From contig JAFCMP010000065.1 in the NCBI GenBank assembly GCA_017506865.1, forward strand, positions 248,001-312,000: a stretch of 64,000 bases of DNA, written 5' to 3'. Below are positions 48,326-60,300 of this stretch, piece by piece. The position numbers and the translations under genes are program-made. Below the pieces are notes generated by a model that had not been told where the DNA came from, made no database searches, and saw only the letters and a program-made list of their open reading frames with translations. Position 1 is the first letter of the stretch; the number at the start of each line of letters is the position of its first letter. The stretch comes from Tribonema minus. Its lineage: Eukaryota; Sar; Xanthophyceae; Tribonematales; Tribonemataceae.

Positions 48326-51300
48326 ATGGGGGGGCGCACGGCGCCTACGATGGCCACTCACAGGTAAGTGATTGGAGTCACGGTCTGTCGCCTTGGGCGT
48401 GTGAGCCTGGCACCAGGGGTAATAATGCCTGGTTGGCTTCACGTACGACTCAAGAGAGTGATAGTCATTGCAAATCTTTGAGGCAGGCAGCATGCACAAC
48501 GGCCACCGCTTGCCATTCACGAGCAGGTAAAGAAAATGTTGCTTACACGCTCAAGCAACACCACCACCAACTTCTTGCCAAGCTGGTGAACACAACCATT
48601 CCTCTACAGACGTGCAGTCGCCTGCTGGAGCATCCTATGCAGACAGCACCGGCAGCATCACGCCGCTTGGAGTTGAACCTGAACCGCTGATGGTGAAGTT
48701 GCTGGACATTGCTGGACACTGTTACAAAAACGACACTGTGAGCACTGATGATGCATGCTGATCTACGGCAAGGCACCGTCACGTGCAAACACGGAACCTG
48801 CATTCCGAAGCGGTGCACACACTCCACGTCAGAAGCGCGCTGGTGAAAAGTCAAAGCTGCAGTTGCCAACAACAGCGTATACGTAAGTCTGTCAGCTTCC
48901 GTGATTTGGGCTGATCACTTGTGGGGCTAACAACGCCCTGAACGCGAGTTCGATTTCTACGGGAAGCACAATGTGAACAGTACAAATTAACTAGCTTCAG
49001 CAACCTATAAAAAGATCGCTTTATACCACAACGCCCCCCCCGGCCGCAGGCTGAGCCTGAAGGACATTGCGCCCATGGTCGCCGCCGCGGTCAAGACGCG
49101 CAGCAACAACCACAGCGGCTCCGGCCCCCCTACGCACCCCGGCGCGCGTGCGGACCTGCACAACTGGAGCAGCGGCGACGCCAACTTCAACAACTCCAGC
49201 ATGGGGCACGAGAGGGGGGCGAGCCGGTCCATGGGGGGGGGTGCGCAGCCGCCTAGCGGGGGGCGCAGGGGGAGCTTCCAGGGGAGGAACGCCATGCCGC
49301 GCACGCGGTCCGCGGCGCGGCGCTTTGAGACGATACCCATCGAGAAGCCGGACAATGAGACGTGAGTAGTGGCTGCATGTGTGTGCATTGTGCGTACGTG
49401 GCTGCTCGTCATCGAGTCAAACATATGGTTTGCGGTATATGTAGGGAGAGTCGCTGTATGCAGGGATGGCTACCGGTACCGGTGATGCCCCATTGGTGTT
49501 GCGTGTCATATGCCATGCTGTTGGCCGTGTCGCTTTGAAGCGATGCATGGCCGCCTGTCGAGTGGCCGAACAACGAGGCGGGAGCGGAGCACTGACTGAT
49601 GGTGTTAACCCTAAGCCTATCCTGATGCTGCGACCGCGTTGATGTTAGCAACTGCTTGGAGCTGCTGTCTGATTTGGCTTTCATTGGCGTTATTCACGTG
49701 TTTGGCAGGCACAAACGTGCCACGCAATAGGTGTGCTGGCAGCATGACTCTTTGGCTTGGATGAATGGTCACAAAACACAGCAGCCCGCAGAAGAGAAAA
49801 CACACACATAGTGCTCTTGCAGTGATGGTCGGTCGCAACAACGGACCCCCCCTTGCGCACACTCGCGATTCCCCCCCATCACCTGCAACCCGTTTGCCGC
49901 ATCCGACGCCCCTCTACGCTGATTCACATCACAATCTCATAATCGCAGATTCATGACAAAAGTTGGTTGTAACAAGCCATCACCTGACGCCCTGAGCACT
50001 GCTGCACCATGTCAGTGCTCGGCGCCACGGGCGGATCCCCCTCTCAGCCCCTGTCATTCATGCTCACGCCCCCCGCACCTCCACTTGTTGACTCGTTGAC
50101 TCGAACTCGACTCAGACTCATGGAAGACTCGCGGGTGGCGCTGGAGTCCTGGTGGCTGAACGCTGTCGTCCTGCTAGCGGCGGGTGCGGCGGTGGCGCTG
50201 GCGGTGCTGCTGTATGTGAGGGGGGAGGGGGGTCCAAACACCAATCTGGGGGACCCGCTGCGGGCGGCACAGGTGGGCAAATAGTGTACTTCAAGTGCAT
50301 ACTTCAAGCTCGCAGTTGCTTTGAAAGCATCGAATACATCCTCTAAGCGGAGGTATACTTTGAAACAATGAGTGGTACATCCGAAAAATGGCGTTGTTGT
50401 GACCTACGTACGCAGTTGATGTTCACACATGGCAGCTTTGTATGCTACAGAAGGTATACTTCTTAAAAGGCATACTGAAGGCTTTGTTCGTTTAGCAGTC
50501 AAGTTGTGCTGACTTCTGCGCATGTGAAGGCCAGTGACAGGTGCACCAATATTGACCGACCGTCTGTTACATGCGCCAATGGGAAAGGCGGTGCGCTGCA
50601 TGCAGCTTATGAATTAAGCAGCAAAAGTTGGCATTTGACACTAGTTCCAGGTTTCACATAGCAAGGCAGGCCTGGCGTAATCACATATCCAGCCACGATG
50701 ACATCAGTGGCGATGGACTCAGTACACCACTTCCGCGCGTACATGGGTGTACCGCATGTGAAAATCTCACTACTTGCACGACATTGATGTCATTCAAGAC
50801 TTCAAAAGTCAGAAGTGATGGTCAATGGTACAGGGACACATTGTCAAAAGGTTCATGTAGATTCTGCTACTGAGCTTGACATCAGCCAGCCCTGTGTTTT
50901 TTGGGCGCCCTGAGTGAGAACAACATGCAAGTATGTATCTGGATTCAATTTTTTTCTGGGCAACACGCTTCCCGTAACAAAACGTCAAACGCTGCAGCTA
51001 TGGTAAACTCTTACGGTGGAGCAATCACAGAGTTTGCGGCCCACGCATGCGCTGCTATCGCAACATGGATATATCGCGTCAGCAGAGATGCTTGTAGCGT
51101 AACATATGGTGTGACTGTGGCGAGGGAAGGTGAGCGTCAAGAATCCGGTGACCCTAATTCTGACCTTAGGGCAAGAGGCTGGGCACAGCGCTCGGCTTTG
51201 CATACGTGACACAGCGCCCACAACACCTGGCATCCGCACCAGCGCAGGTGCTGCACACTGTGGAATGCCCGTGGATCGCCTCTGCGCGCACTTCAAGTGC

Positions 51301-54300
51301 GTTGTGTTGACGTCCAGCTCAACAGGTTGAGCGCCGCTGCCGTGCGTGTGTGTCCACGCACTCGCAGGTGGCCATCGCGTCGTGCTTCCTGGCAGAGCTG
51401 GTGGTGCGACTGCGCGCGTTCGGCCTGAGCTACTTCAGCGAGTGGTTCAAGGTGCGCATTGTTGAAGTTATCATGATCGAACCTGTCATCCTGAAGTTGA
51501 CTTTCCTGCTGTTGGTTGTGCTGAACTTGCTGCTTGAGCCCATATCAGTGGCTTTCAAATTGCCTGAAAGTCCTCATATGGAGCTTGACAGCGGCTGCAT
51601 CCGTGATATGCTGCAGCAACCTTAGTGTTGCGCGTTGTTGCAGGCGTGGTGACGTGTCACAGCCAGTGCGTCAAAGAGGTTCTGAGCGCTGTGTTGGTGG
51701 CGTTGAGGCGTGCTGTGTTGGCGTGAACCTGGCACTAACTGTGTGAAGCGTTGTGCACTCTCAGCTGACCTGTTTCAGCTTCCGTCCTTGTCCCTTTCTC
51801 AACGCAATGCATCCAATGCCTGTGTCCGTCTCCTGCTGCCTCTCTCTGTCTACCGTACCTTCTCTCTGTTTGCCCTTCCAAATCTAGGTCCTGGACTCTT
51901 TTGTTATTGTTTCCGCCTTTTCGCTGGTCTTCCTCACACCGGCGGCGGGCTTGGTGTGCTTCGGCCGGATTGCAAGGGTACTTGGGCCGCTGATGACGTG
52001 GATCCACCCCCCCGAAGTGCTAGAAACGGTACGCAATCTGAAGTGTCTGGTTGACTTCTTTGCGAGTGTGACATTGCGCGTCAGAGTTGCTGAGCACTGC
52101 TGCACACTCGTGTGCACGCGGCACGTCGGATTGCAATCTGAACATGTACATACATACTCCGAAGTATACCGTTGGATTGCGGTCTGAAGTTGTGCATGTG
52201 ACATACTTCGGAGTATAGCATTCACTGAGATGGCCGGCACACGGCTCAAGTCATCTCTCGACATACAGAGGGGGGGGGGGGGGCTGCTGCCCCCCTGCCA
52301 AGAAGTGTGTGGGCCTTGGAAACCGGTACTTGAAAGAATGTGTGGCGTTTTTTGAACTTCAAGTTCAAGTGCAAAGACGCGCCTGGCAGCACATGTGCGC
52401 CCCTAGTAATCATGTGACACTTTTATCGCGTCATCGCTGCACAGTAGCAAGCGCACAAGGCCCCCGCAGTGGTGTTGTACCGCCGCGCACGAATCAGTAC
52501 TTTAACTTCAACTCCAATGCAACAAACGCACCCGGCAGCACAGCGCACTTTTGATAATCTGTGCTGCCTCAAACTCACCATTACCACGCAGGAGCAAGCA
52601 TGCGAGGCCCCCGCGGTGGCGCTGTACTGCTGGAGCGCACAATTCAGTACTTCAGCTTCAAGTTTAATGCGGGCAGCCACTGCACCCGTGATAATCTGCG
52701 CTGCCTCGAACTCGCCATTACCACGCAGGAGAAAGCATACAAGGCCCCCGCTGCGGCGCTGTACCGCCTGCTGGCGCGCACGGTCCTGTACTGCAACTTT
52801 TATTTGAAGTATGGCATATTGTGCGCCTGGTGGCGCAGTGCAACCCTGATAGTGTGTGCTGCCTCGCACCCAATGCCATTGCTGCGCAGGAGCAAGCGTA
52901 CGAGGCCCCTGCGGTGGCGCAATGTAAAGACGCGCCTGGCACAATGCGCCCCTAACACGCTGCCTCGCACCCGCCATTGTTGCTGTGCAGGAGCAAGCAT
53001 ATGAGGCCCCCGCAGTGGCGCTGTACCGCCTGCTGGCACGCACGATCAAGAGCAGCTGCAGCGTCTTCACCGTCACCGAAAAGAACGCGCTGCGTGACCT
53101 CATGTTCCTCCTGGCGCACCACCAGATCTACGTCGACATGGACATGCAGCGCGCCAACGCCGCGTACTGGAAGGAGTACGGGTCACGCCAGGTGACGTTT
53201 GTCAACCCTTGACCCTACAGCTTCAACGTAGATGACTTTTGTGTGCTTGGTTTGTGATCAGCTTCGTGCTGTCATGTAGGGAAGTTCGCGTGTGGCCTTG
53301 TGGAGGGATATGCTTTTGCTCAGGTGCAGGCTTTGCTCACCAGCTGGTACTATACCGTGATAACAGTGAACAGGGGGGGGGGGGGGGGGGAAGGGGGGGG
53401 GGGGGGGGGGCTAGTCAATCTAGTCTCCCATGCACCCCTCTATCCATTGGCAGAAGCGCAGAAACATCATTTTCAGGGATTGTCACAACTCCACGCTCGG
53501 AGTCGTTGCTGACTTTGCTCCGACTCCGCTGTGACCGGAGCAGAGTCGTAATTGTTTGAGCCGTCTGATTGCTCCTTGAAGTCAGATTTGGAGTCGGTCA
53601 ACGATTGATGCCCGCTCCCCGAATCGGAGGCAGAGCCGTTCAGCGCACGAGTCACAGTTCCGCAGAGCAGAGTCAGAGACGTTCAGGTGTTGTGGAGTCA
53701 CAATAATCCCTGATTATTTTTGGTAAGTGGCGTGGCAACTGGTATGGCCGGTCAATTATCAACTGTCAATATGGGCCGCGCACCCGTGCTGACGCTCCAT
53801 TTGCAGCACAACTTCAATATGTAACTTCAAGAGACAGGAGGGCACAAATAGACTGCGCGCCTTCAAGGGGCGGATCAGCAGGGCCAGCAAGGCGGACCCG
53901 CCCCACTCATTCACTCACTCGCTTACTCACCCGGTCACTCAAATTACTCCCTTTGAGCTGATGCGCAGGTGCGGCGGCACAGCAGCGCGGCGCATGACGG
54001 CAACTCCTCCGCAGACGCCAATGACTCACTCACTGACTCACTCACTCACTCAACCACTCACCTACTCAACTCACTCACTCACTCACCACTCACACACAGG
54101 TGCGGCGGCACAGCAGCGCGGCGCACGACGGCAATTCCTCGGCGGACGCCGCACAGCGCGCCGCCATCTCGCTGCTGCGCCAGCCCGGCAGCCGCACCGC
54201 CGACGCACCATGCAGCCCTCGCAGTGCCTCTGGCGGCGACACTGCACGCGGTGGCGGCACCGCTGAGCTGTGCCACGTAGAGGGGATGCCGGCGGCAGCG

Positions 54301-57300
54301 TTTGTGAGCGCTGCTGCGGGGGGCAGTCCGCATGCGGTGACGGCCGTGCCGAGCCCTGTCGCGGGGGATGACGGGGACGCGCTGTTCCAGCTGCTCTGCA
54401 AGGTGAGCGCTGGCGCGCGTGCGCCCTGTAGATGGACGGATGAGTGAATGATTTAGCGGATGCGTTGATGGATCACTTCCTGTGCATGGACGAATGATCG
54501 GCCGAGGTGCACAGAGGCGCGAATGACTGTACAACGTGCGACTTTTATCAATGAACGAATGAATGAACGGTCGTCCGTAATACTTTTGTGCCCAGCCTGC
54601 TGTGAATCGGTGACGCAAGGAATTAAAGGTATGTTAGAGGTGACAACTGGTACATGCATACACGTGATGTGTACTCCTAGTACATACCCACACGCCGATA
54701 TCGAGCGCGTTCATGCGCCCAAGCCCATCAGAGAGTTTCTGAGAGGGATCTCCTTCAAGAGGGATAACCTTTCAAGCGGGATCCCCTGCTACTGGGCGAG
54801 CTGCGCCGCAGCGTCTCGCCTGTGAATCTTATACCACTGTGCATACCTGCCCAAAGGCTCACGCTGAGCGTTGTGATGGCGTGCAGGTCGACGAGTGGGA
54901 CTTTGACGCGTTCCTGCTGGATGAGCTGAGCCGTGGGCACCCCCTGGTCAGCCTGTGCAGCTACCTGTTTGACGAGCACAAGTACAACCTATTTGCGCAC
55001 TTCGGCTTCAGCAAGCGGCACTTCACCAACTACATTGTGCAGGTGAGGCACGCCGTACCCTCTGTGTACATTGTCTATGTGCACATATGACTCAGAATTA
55101 CAAGTACAAGTGCGTATGGGTCACAGGCACTGCATCTGGCACTGCAGCACTGCAAGTTATGCGAGCGAGGTTCAGAGTGCGAACCAAGTAGTGATATCTT
55201 CCCTCTGCTGCATATCATGAGTCTGCACAAACTCCCAGCCCAGATACTTTGAGGTCACTGCAGGCCCCAATGCATGCGTGTGCCACGTTGCTGCCCATGG
55301 CAAGTGTGCCATCTGTCCAGTGCCTAGCGTGCATTGAGCACAAGCTGCGTTCACCGCGAATTGGCCTTGAGCAGTTACTAAGGTCAGGGACAACGGGTAG
55401 AAAGACGGCCAGGGTGATGGATACAGTACTTGCATTGTCATGCGAGTAATTTCAGCATGTTGAGCACTGCTACCTACTTGCCTGCGTGGCAGCCTTGCTG
55501 ATCGCAGAGGCGTGCGTCTTGCAAGCTGCCATGCGCCCTGTTGTATCATGCCTACATACCCTGCTAACGCTGCTGAGCTCTGCTGCAACAGATCGAGGCG
55601 GGCTACGGCAGTGGCCTCAGCAAGGGCTCCGTGAACATACCCTCTGTATGTATCATACCTACATACCCTGCTGACTCTGCTGAGCGCTGCTGCAACAGAT
55701 CGAGGCGGGCTACGGCAGCGGCCTCGGCAAGGGCTCCGTGAACGTGTACCACAACCGCAGGCACGCGGCGGACGTCACGCAGGCGGTGCACTACTTCATG
55801 CAGGTACGGGGGCTGTATAATGTAGAAGTGCGTGTACTTTGGAAGTATATAGAAGTATAGAGAGCATGTGTGTACATACCACAATCGCCGGTCTGTGAAG
55901 GATCGCACACAGGCGGTGCACTGCTCGATGCGAGTGACCGGGCGAGCACTGCGCGCACGCGCATCGTGCACGTGGAGTCTGCTGTGTTGCTCATGGTGTA
56001 CCTGCCGTAACAGTTCACTTGGTTGACAGGCATGTGTGAAGCGTCAGTCTGTCAAGAGCGCACAAAGTGACAGTTACTTCAGAGCATATACATCTGTTTT
56101 TGGTGTGGAGGTCGTGCTGAATGGTTGCTCATGGTGCACCTAACTGCCGTGACCGTGCTCTGCGTGAGTATGCTCCACATGAGTATGCACTGCATGTGCC
56201 ATCTGAGCAGCTCATTTGCAGACACTGAGGTGATGCAGCCTTCCATTCAAAATCTCTCGAGTTCTTCGGCCTGCTCATCTGCTAGAGCAGCATCAGACTA
56301 CTACGTCGGAAGATACTCCCGGAGCACAGTGCTCAGCAAAGCTTAAATTGCTTGCTGATACAGGAGCTGACGTGCACCCCTCTGCCTGCAGGTCTGCCAC
56401 CTGGGCGCATCACTGACGGACATTGAGATGATCAGCCTTCTGCTGGGTGCCATTGTCCACGACTTCAAGCACCCCGGCCGCAGGTGAGTGCTGAGCACTG
56501 CTTCCATTTTTGCGCAGCCGATTTTTTTTGTGAAAGCGTCTATAACACTCAGTCATTTCATTCCTTAGCACATCGGCGGCGTCTGTGACAACGCTGGTCA
56601 CAAAGTGCGACTGCTGCAGCTGACAGCACCAAATTCCAATCAAGCACCCTGAGCACAACTGCATGCTGAGCAGTGCGGCATTGTTATTATATACGTCTAT
56701 AAAGTATAGCGGCGAGCTCAATGCATACGTTCACGTCCTGTCAATACCAACAACCACCACACGTGTAGCTGTGCGCCAGAGCACTGAGTTTGCCGAAGTA
56801 TGCACCAGAATGCAACTTGAAGCTCGTGTCGCACCTCAGAATTCTGGCGCCCCGATCGCTGGCCACAATCGTCACCACTGCAGTGAACAAGCTGTATCCG
56901 AAGCGATTTGTTGGCCGCTCACCAATTGCACACAGGATTGACGAAGACTTTGAAAGCAGCGATGATCCATACCACAACTGGGCACAAGTCAAGGTTCATG
57001 CACCGCTGCAAGTCTGCGTGGAATATGTTTTTTGAAGTAATTATAATTTATCACCAGCCTCCGTGCGGCTATGGTGCAGGGGCGACTTGAGTGTGTTGGG
57101 GCCATGTACTGACGCGGCAGCGCTCTTTAACGCCCACATCTCAGCAACTTCAAAGCTTTTAGCCACTTGGCTGTCGCAGAAAATGGGATTCGTAGCACGT
57201 TGGTTGTGCAATGCATGTTGTGGGCAGCATCATCAGCATGTGACACTCCTGCTTTTGGTGTGACGCTCCTGCTTTTGGTGTGACGCTCCTGCTTTTGATG

Positions 57301-60300
57301 TGGCACTCCTGCTCTTAGTGTGACACTCCTGCTCTTGATGTGACGCTCCTGCTGTTGGTGTGACGCTCCTGCTTTTGATGTGAAGCTCCTGCTTTTGATG
57401 TGACACTCCTGCTCTTGATGTGACGCTCCTACATTGAAATCCTTGACTGCTCAAATATACTGACACCCGCTGTGTTTCGTCACGCATGTACCGCGCAGCA
57501 ACGCGTTCTTGATCAAGACATTCTCTGAGCTGTCGCTCGTCTACAACGACGTCAGCGTGTTGGAGAACTTCCACATCAGCGAGGTACCGTATTTGAAGAC
57601 GTCAATAACCTATGTCGTTGCAAGAGTACTTTGTATGGTGTAATATCAGGAAGCTGAAGACGTCCACACACATGTATGGTGTAATATCAGGAAGCTGAAG
57701 ACGTCCACACACAAATGTATACACACAAAAGGAGCCATGTAAATGAAATTGATGTGTCTCCAAAGGGAAACCTTGAGGTCCATACTTCATTGATGTACTC
57801 CACCAGACGTGCACAAAAAGGAGGAATATTTAGACTGACCAGGCAGTGCGATCATTTGCAGTTCTTTTTAAGGTGAAATTGCATGCTCCCTTCAGCATGC
57901 TGGAGTAGTTCCTGCTGTTTGTACTCGGAAAGCGTAGTATGGACTGCACATGTTGCAATACAGTGTGGTGGCATGGATGCACACATGCATCAGCAGCCAC
58001 AGCTGTGATCATAGCTAACGGCTGCTCGTATGCTGTATGCACACCCTGTGACAGGGCTGGTGCCTATCCTGTCACTGTGCATTGCGACGGATCTCACCCC
58101 CCCTACGCCTGCCATCTTATTGTGGTCACAACCGTACCATTTTGCCACGGTGTGATTGATCACATTTGCCAGAAGTAGGATGGTGATGCTCAGTCATGCT
58201 GCTCCCTTGCGCAGTTGGTGCTCCTACTGTAATCTCATGCGCAATGAGCACGCTACTCCTAACCCATGCCCCTAAATTTCTCTGTGCCCATACCCCTAAC
58301 CCTACGCCTTACTCAATAACCCATTTGCGTATTTACCCCAATGCGAACTCTCAATGTGTGCGCACGCCTTCCTTGTCCGGCAACACTTCATGTAGCATCA
58401 TGCACAATGTGCGCCCCGCACCTTGCCCACTCATCTGCACGATTCTAACCCTCACTTTAACGCTACTTCTGCATGCAGGCCTTCCGTGTTCTGCGGCAAG
58501 ATCGCTGCAACTTCATGCGCAATGTGGACCCCGCTACCGTACGCAGCATCAGGGACACCATGATACCGCTGGTGCTGGCGACAGACTTGAAGTTCCACTT
58601 TGACCTCCTGGGGGAGTTCAACTCGCACCTCACCGACATGCGCACGGAGATTGGAGAGGAGAGGTCAGTTCAAATATTACTTGAATTATCACAGTTCCAG
58701 GGTGGCAGCAGCTGGGTGACCATGGTTCAACCACTGCTGCCATTGCCGCCATTCTCTTTGCTTGCGCGTTTGTCTGACTGTTGTTGCGCCGTGTGCACTG
58801 TAGCGCCATGCGTGTACTAGGTATGCATGGACACGAAAGGGCTCAGAGTGCTGTGGAACTGCTCAGACGAAGTGCCGACCTCTCAGTGCAGCTGTAACCT
58901 CAAGCGGTGACGCACCCCTACCTTGTGTTTGTCTGTGTATGTAACGCATATTGAACTGCATTTATGTGACGCGTATTAAACTGCATTTCAAGAGTCGCAG
59001 ATATTGCGGCTCACCCTTGCAGTCTTGCAAACCTCAACAGGCTAGCAAGGCACACGATCACCATTTGCCGCATTGTTTGCATCACAGACAAACACTGGCC
59101 TATAGCTGGAAGCAGCACCAGCCGATTGCTCTCCATTGTGTTGCCTTGCTTGCTGCATGCGCCGTGCCACCCGCCATGCTCCACGGCATCCTTGCTGTTG
59201 CATTGCAAATTCTATTCTATGGCCGCGATGCAACAACAGCTGATGCGTGGCTTGCACTTGCCCACCTACGATCTGGCCTGCTCGATGCACGCACCATGCC
59301 GCCGCATTGCGCACCTGTGCCAAGCCTCCACAATTTGTCCACGCTGTGAATTCAATTCTGCGGGAATGTGACAACGCCAGCTCATGGCTCACTCAAGCCT
59401 CTGTTTTGCTGCTCTGTGCATGCGCGCTTTTGCAGCAAGACGCGCACGTACATGTCTGCCATGAAGATCTGCATGAAGAGCGCAGACATCAGTCACCCCA
59501 CGCGACCCATGTTCCTGCACCTTCAGTGGACAAAGGTGGGTCAGCGATGCACGAGTTCTGGTCGTCATCACGGGTGTGCGATTGAGCTCTACGACCAGCA
59601 TACTCTATGCCCAATGAGGGTCTGGCTGTAATCTGCACTGCCTCAGTCACGGACAGCTCAAACATCGGCTGTGTTTTGCACATACCCCCCCCCCCTTCCC
59701 ATGTGTATGTTACACTGCACTGTTGAACTCGAGAGCAATCGTTGAGGCTTTGCTTATTCAAAGTGTAAGCTACCCTGTGCACGCAATGTTGCTGTCACCT
59801 GATGCTTGACGTTGGCAACAGGCAGGGACTAAGCGTGCCAGCCGTTAGGCGCAGAAGATGGCCTGCTCACAGCCCACAACCATGCAACAGCTGTGCTGCG
59901 CCAATATTTGCATGACACGTAGGGATTGCACGAAAGCATGATTGGCCACACCAATACGGCGTATTTTGGGGCGTATTTGGCAACCAGGAATATGTCTTGA
60001 GCAAACATAAACATGATCAGATGCTGCGCGAAAGGCGTATTTGTGGGGCATGCGGTGAGTCTGCTCGATTCCAAGCATACAGTCAACTACAAAAGGGGCA
60101 CTTGAACTCAGTATTGCTTCACAATTCGCTTTTGTGCAACCCCAATGACATGTCTATTCTGGCATACACTGCACCGGAATGGCGTTTGCTGCGACATCAC
60201 TCCAAGGTGACCACTTCAAGTATGCTGCGCGGCTACTGCAAAGATAAATGCATTGTACATCTGTCCTTGTTTACAAGGTACGCTAATGCGATGCGTCTGC

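Noticed and set aside
53905-54095. CACT/TCAC-rich stretch as a regulatory element
   Set aside because: Simple repeat shared by both arms; nothing beyond repetition supports a role.
57233-57432. CRISPR-like array of 20-bp repeats
   Set aside because: Units are directly tandem without unique spacers, and the host is eukaryotic; it is a minisatellite.
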